This document shows positions 17,133-24,723 of a stretch of DNA of 42,068 nucleotides, one piece after another (positions within the stretch are counted from its first letter, which is position 1; every line of letters starts with the position of its first letter). The DNA is from Polyangiaceae bacterium (GTDB taxonomy: Bacteria > Myxococcota_A > Polyangia > Polyangiales > Polyangiaceae). The stretch lies in NCBI GenBank assembly GCA_025937835.1, contig JAICQO010000059.1:1-42068 (forward strand), read 5' to 3'. The notes beneath the pieces are model-generated. The model saw only the letters and a program-made list of their open reading frames with translations, was not told where the DNA came from and made no database searches. The position numbers and the translations under genes were made by a program.

Positions 17133-17711
17133 TCAGGGCACCGCGGCGACCGGTTGACCCTCGGGAGCCTTGCCCGGCAGGGCCTTGCCGCGCAGCGTGC
17201 CGACGAAGGCCACCAGCTTGCGGATCTCGATCGGCTTCAACGTGAGCTCCCACGCCGGCATGCCCTTCGTCGTGACGCCGTCGCTCACGACGCCGAAGAT
17301 GTCCATCAGCTGCCCCTTGCCGTGGATCCAGCTGTTGTCGGTCAGGTTCGGGCCAATCAAGCCCTGACCCTCGGCGCCGTGACAGACCGCGCAGCGCTCG
17401 CCGAAGAGCAGCTTCGCGTCCTGCATCATCGCGTCGTCGGCCATCAGCTTCGACAGCACGGCTTCGCTCGGCGCCTCCTCGAGCGAGCTCCTGGCGCGCT
17501 CTTCGCGGGCGATGCGCTCGTCTTCTCGGAAGGACTCTTCGACGCTCTGGCCGTGGCCGGCCAGGTAGTAGCCGACGTAGCCGATCGAGAACACGAACGA
17601 CGCCCAGAATGCGCCGACCCACCAGCGCGGCATGGGGTTGTCGTACTCCTTGATGCCGTCGTATTCGTGCTCGAGCAGGTCGGCGGCAGGGCTCGGTTTC
17701 TCGCTGCTCAC
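17133..17711 (-). CDS. ccoP: cbb3 oxidase subunit CcoP, monoheme form
   Basis: Membrane-anchored cytochrome c subunit that passes electrons to CcoNO. The N-terminus has the CcoP signature 'EHEYDGIKEYDNPMPRWW', then one transmembrane helix (about 30-51). Only one heme-c site is present, C107-A-V-C110-H111 ('FGERCAVCHGAEGQGLIGPNLTD'), with the likely axial Met in 'TTKGMPAW'. Well-studied CcoP proteins have two CxxCH motifs and are near 290-310 aa; this one is 192 aa and lacks one whole cytochrome domain. The frame is intact, so this looks like a natural short form. The GTG start overlaps the ccoQ stop. Confidence 0.9.
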   Translation of the reverse strand: MSSEKPSPAADLLEHEYDGIKEYDNPMPRWWVGAFWASFVFSIGYVGYYLAGHGQSVEESFREDERIAREERARSSLEEAPSEAVLSKLMADDAMMQDAKLLFGERCAVCHGAEGQGLIGPNLTDNSWIHGKGQLMDIFGVVSDGVTTKGMPAWELTLKPIEIRKLVAFVGTLRGKALPGKAPEGQPVAAVP

Positions 17712-17899
17712 GAGCGCTCCTCCCGGGCTTTCGGCGCGAGCTCGCTCGACTCGAGCGGCAGGGAGGCGAGCTTTTCGAGCTTCCGGCCGCGCCGGAGCAC
17801 GTCCACCGCCACCAGCACGAAGGCGAACAGGAACAACACCAAGCCCACTTCGGCGTAGACCGCCAGGTTCAGCGCCGACATCACGTCCGACAGTTTCAC
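17708..17899 (-). CDS. ccoQ: cbb3 oxidase small subunit CcoQ
   Basis: A 63-aa protein with one helix ('VGLVLFLFAFVLVAVDVL', about 18-35) followed by 'RRGRKLEKLASLPLE'. Size, single helix and place between ccoO and ccoP mark it as CcoQ (FixQ), which stabilises the CcoNO-CcoP complex. Its start overlaps the ccoNO stop (ATGA) and its stop overlaps the ccoP start (GTGA). Confidence 0.85.
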   Translation of the reverse strand: MKLSDVMSALNLAVYAEVGLVLFLFAFVLVAVDVLRRGRKLEKLASLPLESSELAPKAREERS

Positions 17900-20151
17900 G
17901 AGCCGCTCCCTTCTTTGGCGTTCGCCGCCACCGGAGCCTTGTCGGCCGGCGGTGCTGGCGGCGTCTTGCGAATGTCCGTACCCAGGCGCTGCAGGTAGGC
18001 GATCAGCGCGACGATCTTCTTGTTCTCGAGCCCCGCCGGTCCGCCCTGCGCGCGGAGCTCGCTGGCGATCTCCTGCGCCTGGGCGCGGGCCATGACCTCG
18101 CCGTGCTTCACGGCCTCGCCGTAGGGCACGCCCAGCATCGCCATCGCGTCGACCCGCGGTTGCACGCTCGCGAAGTCGAGGTCATCAGTCGCAAGCCAGG
18201 GGTATTTCGGCATGATCGACTGCGGGGTCGTCGACTGCGGGTCTTCCATGTGGCGGAGGTGCCAGAGGTGCGGGTACTTGCCGCCGATCCGGTGCAAATC
18301 CGGGCCGATCCTCCGCGAACCCCACTGGAAGGGCCGGTCGTACACGAACTCGCCGGGCTTAGAGTATTCGCCGTAGCGCTCGGTCTCGGCGCGGATCGGC
18401 CGCACCATCTGCGAGTGACAGTTGTAGCAACCCTCGGCCACGTACAGGTCACGCCCGACGAGCTCGAGCGGCGTGTACGGGTGCACGCTCTTTATCGTCG
18501 GCACGTTGGAGCGGATCAAGAACGTCGGTAAGATCTCGAACAGCGAGGCCACCGCCACGGCGATCGTCACCCAGATCGTGAAGCGTAGCGGCCGGCGCTC
18601 CCAGAAGCGGTGCCACGTGGCCGCGGCGAAGTAACGGATCCGGTGCGCCGTGTCCGCGAGCGTCGAATGCTGCGGGATCACCAGCGCCGGGGCCACTGCG
18701 CGATCCGGGCCGAGCGGAGCCGTCTCACACAGCTCGGGCGAATACTCGGCGGGGCGAGCTCGCCAGGTCATCACCAGGTTGACGATGCACATCAGCATGC
18801 CGGCGACGAACAGCGAGCCGCCGAGCGCCCGCACCCAGTACATCGGCAGAATCCGCACCACGGTCTCGACGAAGTCCGGGTAGGCGAGGCGGCCCGTCTC
18901 GTCGAAGGCGCGCCACATCAGGCCCTGCGTCACGCCGGCCGCGTAGATCGCCACGATGTACAGCAGGATCCCGAGCGTCCCGATCCAGAAGTGGGCCTCG
19001 GCGAGCTTCTTCGACCACAGCTTGGTCTGAAACAGGCGCGGCGCGAGCCAGTACAGCATGCCGAACGTCATGAAACCGTTCCAGCCGAGCGCACCCGAGT
19101 GCACGTGCGCGATCGTCCAGTCCGTGTAGTGCGAGAGCGCGTTCACGCTCTTGATCGACAGCATCGGCCCTTCGAACGTGGCCATGCCGTAGAACGTGAT
19201 CCCGACCACGAAGAACTTGAGCACCGGGTCGTCGCTGACGCGTTGCCAGGCCCCCCGCAGCGTGAGCAGGCCGTTGATCATGCCGCCCCACGACGGCATC
19301 CACAGCATCAAGCTGAACAACATGCCGAGCGTCGAGGCCCACTCGGGCAGCGCCGTGTAATGCAGGTGGTGCGGCCCCGCCCAGATGTAGATGAAGACCA
19401 GCGACCAGAAGTGCAGAATCGAAAGCCGGTACGAGAACACCGGGCGGTTCGCGGCCTTGGGCAAGAAGTAGTACATCAGGCCCAAAAACGGCGTCGTCAG
19501 GAAGAACGCGACCGCGTTGTGCCCGTACCACCACTGCATGAATGCGTCCTGGACGCCGGCGTAGACCGAGTAGCTCTTGGTCGCAGACACCGGCAGCACC
19601 AGGTTGTTGAACACGTGCAGGATCGCGACCGTGACGATGGTCGCGATGTAGAACCAGATCGCCACGTACAGGTGCCGCTCGCGGCGGCGCGCGATCATCC
19701 CGAAGAAATTGACCGCGAAGGCGATCCAGACCGCCGCGATCGCGAGGTCCACCGGCCATTCGAGCTCGGCGTACTCCTTCGATTGACTGATGCCGAACGG
19801 CAGCGTGAGCGCAGCGGCGACGATGATCGCTTGCCAGCCCCAGAAGTGAAACGCACTCAGCTTATCGCTGAGCGGGCGCGCCTTGAGCAGACGCTGGCTC
19901 GAGTAGTACACCGCCGCGAAAATGGCGTTGCCGGCGAAGGCGAAGATGGCGGCGTTGGTGTGCAGAGGTCGGAGCCGCCCGAACGTCAGCTGCGGAAGGC
20001 CGAGGTTCAGGCTCGGCACGACCAGCATCAACGCCAGCCACAACCCAACCAGCATCGCCACCAGACCCCAGCCGGCGCAGGCAAATGTGAAGCGGCGAAC
20101 GATCGCGTCGTCGTACTCGAAGCGATCGAGCGCAGAGCCGGAATTGTCCAT
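17896..20151 (-). CDS. ccoNO: Fused cbb3 oxidase subunits I and II (CcoN-CcoO)
   Basis: Catalytic subunit of the high-affinity terminal oxidase, 751 aa. Residues about 1-480 are CcoN: about 12 helices, low-spin heme ligand His in 'LRPLHTNAAIF', CuB ligands in 'WWYGHNAVAFFL' and 'AGPHHLHYTALPEW', and high/low-spin heme ligands in 'IAHVHSGALGWNG'. Residues about 525-751 are CcoO: one anchor helix ('FTIWVTIAVAVASLFEILP') and heme-c site 'EGCYNCHSQMVRP', with 'MPKYPWL' as likely Met-ligand region. CcoN and CcoO are separate in most bacteria. The junction 'PAEYSPELCETAPLGP' shows no frameshift. ATG 20151 has no ribosome site and lies 6 nt after the predicted start of a -24/-12 element. First gene of an eight-gene operon. 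Confidence 0.95.
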   Translation of the reverse strand: MDNSGSALDRFEYDDAIVRRFTFACAGWGLVAMLVGLWLALMLVVPSLNLGLPQLTFGRLRPLHTNAAIFAFAGNAIFAAVYYSSQRLLKARPLSDKLSAFHFWGWQAIIVAAALTLPFGISQSKEYAELEWPVDLAIAAVWIAFAVNFFGMIARRRERHLYVAIWFYIATIVTVAILHVFNNLVLPVSATKSYSVYAGVQDAFMQWWYGHNAVAFFLTTPFLGLMYYFLPKAANRPVFSYRLSILHFWSLVFIYIWAGPHHLHYTALPEWASTLGMLFSLMLWMPSWGGMINGLLTLRGAWQRVSDDPVLKFFVVGITFYGMATFEGPMLSIKSVNALSHYTDWTIAHVHSGALGWNGFMTFGMLYWLAPRLFQTKLWSKKLAEAHFWIGTLGILLYIVAIYAAGVTQGLMWRAFDETGRLAYPDFVETVVRILPMYWVRALGGSLFVAGMLMCIVNLVMTWRARPAEYSPELCETAPLGPDRAVAPALVIPQHSTLADTAHRIRYFAAATWHRFWERRPLRFTIWVTIAVAVASLFEILPTFLIRSNVPTIKSVHPYTPLELVGRDLYVAEGCYNCHSQMVRPIRAETERYGEYSKPGEFVYDRPFQWGSRRIGPDLHRIGGKYPHLWHLRHMEDPQSTTPQSIMPKYPWLATDDLDFASVQPRVDAMAMLGVPYGEAVKHGEVMARAQAQEIASELRAQGGPAGLENKKIVALIAYLQRLGTDIRKTPPAPPADKAPVAANAKEGSGS

Positions 20152-20167
20152 TCTGCGGCGCTGCTAT

Positions 20168-20183
20168 GGCAAGCCGCGTGCCT
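20168..20183 (-). promoter_or_regulatory. Candidate sigma54 (-24/-12) promoter of the cbb3 operon
   Basis: AGGCACG-CGGC-TTGCC on the minus strand matches TGGCACG-N4-TTGCW at 10 of 12 fixed positions. The predicted start is near 20157, leaving about 6 nt before ATG 20151. The site is nearly palindromic (GGCAAG-N3-CGTGCC read on plus), so it could instead be an operator for a dimeric regulator serving both divergent genes. No Fnr/Anr box (TTGAT-N4-ATCAA) was seen here. Confidence 0.42.
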
Positions 20184-20303
20184 GCTGGAGCCACCGACAA
20201 ACCACGAGAAATCTCGGGGTTCGAGCGCAAAAACTGCGTCGCGGCCCGGTGCGTGCAGAGGTTGCGTCGCGCGCAGCCTCGACGACTCCGGAGGGATGCT
20301 GGC

Positions 20304-22256
20304 ATGGTTGTCCACATGAACACCGAGCCGCAGCGCGCCGAACAAAAGTTTCGCGCCCTGCTCGAGGCGGCCCCCGACGGGATCTTGATCGTGGACCCGC
20401 GCGGGACGATCCTGATCGTCAACGCCAAGACCGAAGAGCTGTTCGGCTACGCACGAACCGAGCTCCTCGGAAAGCCGGTCGAGATCCTGGTACCGAAGCG
20501 ATTCCAGGAGCAGCACCAGAGCCACCGCGACGGTTACATGGAGCGGCCCAAGGCCCGCGCCATGGGCTCGGATCTCGACTTGCGCGGCCTGCGCCGCGAC
20601 GGCAGCGAGTTCCCGGTCGAGATCAGCCTGAGCCCGCTGGAAACCGAGGACGGCATGCTGGTGATCAGCGCGATCCGCGACGTCTCGGAGCGCAAGCGCG
20701 CGGAGTCCGCGGCGCGCCTGGCGAGCGATCGCTTGCTCAGCGCCGTCGAGAGCATCCACGGCATGCTCTCGCTGTACGACAAGGAAGAGCGCCTGGTGCT
20801 GTGCAACAGCGCCTTTCGCGAGCTGTTCGGCCGCCACAGCTCGGGGAGCCTCGCCGGCAAGACCCACAGCGAGATTCTGCAAAACGCGCTCGACACGGAC
20901 CTGTTCGAGCTCGGAGAGGAGCCGAAAGAGGCGTTCTTCCGGCGCTGCCTCGCTTACCACCGAAACCCCGTCGGCGCGCTCGAGCTCCGGACCCGCGACG
21001 GGCGCAGCCTGCGCGCAACCAGCCGCCGCACGCTCGAGGGCGGAGTGGTGAGCACGACCTGGGACGTGACGGCGGACGTGCAGCACGAGTCGGAGCTCAC
21101 GCTGGCACGCGCCCAGGCCGAGGCAGCCAGCGCCGCCAAGAGCGAGTTCCTGGCCTCGATGAGCCACGAGCTGCGCACGCCGCTGAACTCGATCCTCGGC
21201 TTCGCTCAGCTTCTGCAACGCGACAAGAAGTCGCCGCTCACGGAAAAACAGCTGGATCGCCTCGAGCACGTCCTGCGCGGCGGCGAGCACCTGCTGCGGC
21301 TGATCGACGACATCCTCGACCTGTCGCGGATCGAAGCCGGCCGCGTTCTGGTCTCGAACGAGCCGGTCGGCATCCGCGAGGTTCTGGACGAGGTGAAGGC
21401 CACGCTCGACCCGATGGCGGCTCGCGCGGGCATTCGCCTGACGCTCGGCCCGATACCGGAAGAGCTGCCTCAGGTGATCGCCGACCGCACGCGGTTCGCG
21501 CAGATCCTGATAAACTTCGGCTCCAACGCCCTCAAGTACGGCAAGCCGTCGGGCAGCGCCGAGTTTTCCGTCGAGCTGTTGAACGACGGCTTCGCGCGGA
21601 TCGCGATGACCGACGACGGTATCGGCATCCCGCTCGATCAGCAGGACAAGATCTTCCAGCCCTTCCACCGCGCTGGCCAGGAGACGGGCCCGATCCAGGG
21701 AACGGGCATCGGACTCGCGATCACGCGTCGCCTCGCGGAGTTGATGGGCGCGCGCGTCGCCTTCGAGAGCACGCCGGGCCAGGGCTCGCGTTTCTGGATC
21801 GATCTGCCGGTCCACGCCGAGCCCAGCGGCTTGCAGCGCACCCCGCTCCCGGAGCACACGCTCGGTTCGGTGCTATCCGCCGACGGCAAGACACGCACGA
21901 TCATCTACGTCGAAGACAACCCTTCGAACATCGAGTTCATGCGCGAGCTCGTGGCGGAGCTCGAGCGCGTCAGCCTGGTCACGGTGCCCACGGCCGAGGT
22001 GGGCGTCGAGCTCGTGCGCGATCGCCGGCCCGACCTCGTGATTATGGACATCAACCTGCCCGGGATGAGCGGCTACGAGGCGACACGGCTCTTGAAGAGC
22101 TGGCCCGAGACCCGTGACATCCCGGTGATCGCGCTCACGGCCGCAGCCATGACCGGCGATCGCAAGCGCTTCTCCGACGCGGGCTTCTACCGTTACCTGA
22201 CCAAGCCCGTGCGCGTGGCGGAGCTGATGGAAGTGCTCGAGGAGCTCTTGGCCTGA
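20304..22256 (+). CDS. PAS-PAS hybrid histidine kinase, divergent from the cbb3 operon
   Basis: Soluble kinase of 650 aa with no membrane span. Order: PAS1 (about 14-130), PAS2 (about 140-265), HisKA with phosphoacceptor His 288 ('SMSHELRTPLNSILGFAQLL'), HATPase ('FGSNALKYGKPSG', 'DDGIGIPLDQQ', 'GTGIGLAITRRLAELMG') and a receiver with acceptor Asp 582 ('LVIMDINLPGMSG') and 'YLTKPVRVAEL'. In PAS1, His 71 ('PKRFQEQHQSHRDGY') falls exactly where the proximal heme histidine of FixL and DosP lies when the segment to 'RRDG' is aligned without gaps; the FixL arginine 220 position is Leu 91 here. Heme binding is therefore possible but not shown, as this motif also occurs in other PAS domains. ATG 20304 has GGAGGG 8 nt upstream. 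Its place opposite ccoNO suggests redox or oxygen sensing. Confidence 0.88.
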   Translation: MVVHMNTEPQRAEQKFRALLEAAPDGILIVDPRGTILIVNAKTEELFGYARTELLGKPVEILVPKRFQEQHQSHRDGYMERPKARAMGSDLDLRGLRRDGSEFPVEISLSPLETEDGMLVISAIRDVSERKRAESAARLASDRLLSAVESIHGMLSLYDKEERLVLCNSAFRELFGRHSSGSLAGKTHSEILQNALDTDLFELGEEPKEAFFRRCLAYHRNPVGALELRTRDGRSLRATSRRTLEGGVVSTTWDVTADVQHESELTLARAQAEAASAAKSEFLASMSHELRTPLNSILGFAQLLQRDKKSPLTEKQLDRLEHVLRGGEHLLRLIDDILDLSRIEAGRVLVSNEPVGIREVLDEVKATLDPMAARAGIRLTLGPIPEELPQVIADRTRFAQILINFGSNALKYGKPSGSAEFSVELLNDGFARIAMTDDGIGIPLDQQDKIFQPFHRAGQETGPIQGTGIGLAITRRLAELMGARVAFESTPGQGSRFWIDLPVHAEPSGLQRTPLPEHTLGSVLSADGKTRTIIYVEDNPSNIEFMRELVAELERVSLVTVPTAEVGVELVRDRRPDLVIMDINLPGMSGYEATRLLKSWPETRDIPVIALTAAAMTGDRKRFSDAGFYRYLTKPVRVAELMEVLEELLA

Positions 22257-22258
22257 GC

Positions 22259-23455
22259 TCACTCGAGGCGCAGGCCGAGCTCGCGCAAGATCTCGAGCAG
22301 ATCGGGACCCGAAGCAGGGAGTGCCGGCACCAGGTGCCGCGCGTGGGCGGCCAACCAGCTCGGCGCTCCCGGGAGCAAGTCGAACGTCACGTTGACTCCG
22401 AGCAGCTTGTGCCACTCGCGTTCGCGCTCGCTGCCGTAACGCTCGAGCACCGAGGGTGCGCGGTTCGCGCGCAAACAGTCCTCCATGCGCCGGGTGAGGT
22501 CGTAGGCCTCGAACAGACCGACGTTCATGCTCTGATTTCCGAGCGGGCTCGTGACGTGCGCCGCATCGCCTGCTAGCCAGACGCGCCCTCGGCCGAAGCG
22601 CCGCGACAATCGTCTTTCGAAGTGCATCACGCTCGCCCATTGCACGGTGCAATCGCCGAGCGGTGCCTCCGGGCAGCGGCGAGCCACCAGGTCGCGCAGT
22701 CGCCTCGAGTCGGGCGCCAAGTCCAGCCCTTCGCTCAGCTGAAATCCGAGGCGCGTGCGCCTTTCCGGCAGGGGGTACATCACGTCGCCGAGCCCGTCGT
22801 CGAAGCCGAGCCGAGCGGTCGTGCTCTTCGGATCGTGTGCCGGCACTTCGAACATGGCGAACGACTCGAGCGCCCCCACGTCCGCGGTCTGGATGCCCAA
22901 CGCTTCCCGCGTGCGTGACTCGTAGCCGTCCGCGCCGATCACGAACCGGGCCGAGATCCGGCTCGACTCGACGGGTTCCCAGTCGGAGTAGTGAGCGGGC
23001 GAGCCCAGCGTCACGAGCTCGCGCCGCACCACGCGCACGTCGACGGCGTCGCTGCCCTGCTCGAAGGAGACCGCCTGCTGCGGCGCACGCACCTCGATTC
23101 CTCGCTGCCGCAACGCTGCGAGCAGCAGCTTCTCGAGCGTGACCTGAGAAACCGCGAGCGCCGGCTCCGGTAGGTCGATGGTCCGGACCAGCGACTGGTT
23201 CAGGCGCAGCTCCAAGCGGTCCACGCGCGCTCCCTCGGCGTGGAGCTCCGCGCGGAGCCCGTGGCGCTCGAGCAAGCCGAGCGTCCGGGAGTGGAGCAAG
23301 GTCGCGTGTCCGCGTCCGAAGCCGCGCCAGACGTGGTCCAGCAGCGCGACCGAAAGCCCGAGGTCCGCCGCACACAGCGCAGCGAAAAGTCCTACCGGAC
23401 CGGCCCCAACGATCATCAGGTCCACTTCCTCGGTAACGGGTTGCGCCGGCGTCAT
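22259..23455 (-). CDS. FAD-dependent monooxygenase (PHBH-like aromatic hydroxylase family)
   Basis: Flavoprotein of 398 aa in the para-hydroxybenzoate hydroxylase fold. FAD-binding parts are 'LMIVGAGPVGLFAAL' (GxGxxG), 'LEKLLLAAL', 'FVIGADGYESRTRE' (DG motif) and 'RVWLAGDAAHVTSPLGNQSMNVG' (GD motif). The last segment usually reads P-x-GGQGMN; here GNQSMN replaces it near the flavin. Substrate is unknown. ATG 23455 gives a full first beta strand but has no ribosome site; ATG 23416 ('MIVGAGP') has GAGGAAG 8 nt upstream and is a real alternative given the promoter at 23469-23484. It converges with the hybrid kinase gene, 2 nt apart. Confidence 0.85.
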   Translation of the reverse strand: MTPAQPVTEEVDLMIVGAGPVGLFAALCAADLGLSVALLDHVWRGFGRGHATLLHSRTLGLLERHGLRAELHAEGARVDRLELRLNQSLVRTIDLPEPALAVSQVTLEKLLLAALRQRGIEVRAPQQAVSFEQGSDAVDVRVVRRELVTLGSPAHYSDWEPVESSRISARFVIGADGYESRTREALGIQTADVGALESFAMFEVPAHDPKSTTARLGFDDGLGDVMYPLPERRTRLGFQLSEGLDLAPDSRRLRDLVARRCPEAPLGDCTVQWASVMHFERRLSRRFGRGRVWLAGDAAHVTSPLGNQSMNVGLFEAYDLTRRMEDCLRANRAPSVLERYGSEREREWHKLLGVNVTFDLLPGAPSWLAAHARHLVPALPASGPDLLEILRELGLRLE

Positions 23456-23468
23456 CGAGTGAGCAGAC

Positions 23469-23484
23469 AGCAAGGACCGCGCCA
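23469..23484 (-). promoter_or_regulatory. Candidate sigma54 (-24/-12) promoter of the FAD monooxygenase gene
   Basis: TGGCGCG-GTCC-TTGCT on the minus strand matches TGGCACG-N4-TTGCW at 11 of 12 fixed positions. The predicted start is near 23458. That leaves 3 nt before ATG 23455, or 42 nt before ATG 23416, which has its own ribosome site. Confidence 0.55.
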
Positions 23485-23599
23485 GAACGGCGCAGCCGAA
23501 ACTCCCGCCGTTTCCCCGCACAACCGCAACGAGATCGACGAAACTGCGCCTGTCGCGAGAGGGACTGCAAATCTTGCGCGAGCGCCCGAGGAACAGAGA

Positions 23600-24703
23600 G
23601 TGAGCAAGATCCTAGTCGTCGATGACAACGCCCAGAACCGCGAGCTGGCAAAAGCCACGCTCGAGGACGAAGGACACGAGGTGGTGTTGGCCAACGACGG
23701 CCTCGAGGGGCTCGAAGCCTTCGAGCGCGAGCGGCCCGAGTGCGTGCTGCTCGACGTGCGGATGCCAGGGCTCGACGGATTTGCCGTGTGCACGCGGCTC
23801 CGGGCGCTGCCCGAGGGGGCCGAAGTACCGATCGTGTTTTTGACGGCCCTGCGCGACATCGACACCTTCGACCAGGCGCTACGCGTGGGCGGCGACGACT
23901 TTCTGACCAAGCCCGTGCGACCGACGGAGCTCCTGGTCCGCGTTCAAGCAGCCCTGAAACTACGCAAGATGAGCGCGGACCTGCGCGAAACGTACGACCT
24001 GGTGCGCCGCCAACGCGACGACTTGATGCGTCTTCAGCTTCAGAAGGAACGACTGAGCTCGTTCGTGGTCCACGACCTGAAGAACCCGGTCGGAGCCATG
24101 GATCTGCACGCTCAGGTCCTGCTCGCCGACCGCACGCTGCCGCAGAAAGCTCGCGACGCCGCCGAGCACATCCGCAGCGACGCGCGTTCGCTGATGCGCT
24201 TGATCCTGAACCTGCTCGACATCAGCAAGAGCGAAGAGGGCAAGCTCGAGCCGCGCCTCGCCGAGCTCGACGTCGCGGCGCTGGCGCGCGACGCAGCCGA
24301 ATCAGTGGGTCTCAAGGCTCAGCTCTCCGGCGTCACCATCTCGGCCGAGCTGCCGGAGACCAAGATCCGCGCCGACATCGATCTACTGCGCCGCGTCCTC
24401 GAAAACCTGCTCGACAACGCAATCCGTCACACGCCCAAGGGCGGCAAGGTCGAGCTTTCGAGGCGCCTCGAGGGCAACGTCCTCGTTCTCACGCTCTCGG
24501 ACTCGGGCTCCGGCATCCCGGCCGAGCTCCGCGAACGTATCTTCGATCCCTTCGTCCAGGTCGAAGCCGGCCAGCGCGCGGTCGGCGGCCGCGGCCTCGG
24601 CCTCAGCTTCTGCCGCCTCGCAGTCGAAGCCCACCACGGCCGCATCTGGGTCGAAGACGCCTGCCCGGGCGCTCGCTTCTGTATCGAGCTGCCAGCTGCC
24701 TGA
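23600..24703 (+). CDS. Receiver-histidine kinase (REC-HisKA-HATPase)
   Basis: Cytoplasmic kinase of 367 aa led by a receiver domain. Receiver residues 1-120: acidic pair in 'ILVVDDNAQNRE', acceptor Asp 52 ('VLLDVRMPGLDG'), Thr in 'IVFLTALRD' and Lys in 'DFLTKPVRPTEL'. A coiled stretch (about 120-150) joins it to a kinase core with His 158 ('FVVHDLKNPVGAMDLHAQVL') and ATPase boxes 'LLDNAIRHTPKGG', 'DSGSGIPAE' and 'GGRGLGLSFCRLAVEAH'. GTG 23600 has GAGG 8 nt upstream; the longer open frame upstream is antisense to the monooxygenase gene. This architecture suits a relay that takes phosphate at the receiver to control kinase output. The next gene, convergent, is an NtrC-type regulator and a plausible target. 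Confidence 0.9.
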   Translation: MSKILVVDDNAQNRELAKATLEDEGHEVVLANDGLEGLEAFERERPECVLLDVRMPGLDGFAVCTRLRALPEGAEVPIVFLTALRDIDTFDQALRVGGDDFLTKPVRPTELLVRVQAALKLRKMSADLRETYDLVRRQRDDLMRLQLQKERLSSFVVHDLKNPVGAMDLHAQVLLADRTLPQKARDAAEHIRSDARSLMRLILNLLDISKSEEGKLEPRLAELDVAALARDAAESVGLKAQLSGVTISAELPETKIRADIDLLRRVLENLLDNAIRHTPKGGKVELSRRLEGNVLVLTLSDSGSGIPAELRERIFDPFVQVEAGQRAVGGRGLGLSFCRLAVEAHHGRIWVEDACPGARFCIELPAA

Positions 24704-24723
24704 GAACGGGTGACTCGGGCCGA

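Noticed and set aside
16194-17858. 554-aa open frame on the plus strand
   Set aside because: Antisense to ccoG, ccoP and ccoQ, whose motifs are unmistakable.
20167-20182. Plus-strand sigma54 reading of the cco element, toward the PAS kinase
   Set aside because: It arises from the near-palindrome; three mismatches. Kept only as part of the operator alternative.
18610-20319. 569-aa open frame on the plus strand
   Set aside because: Antisense to the ccoNO fusion; His/Arg/Asp-rich shadow sequence.
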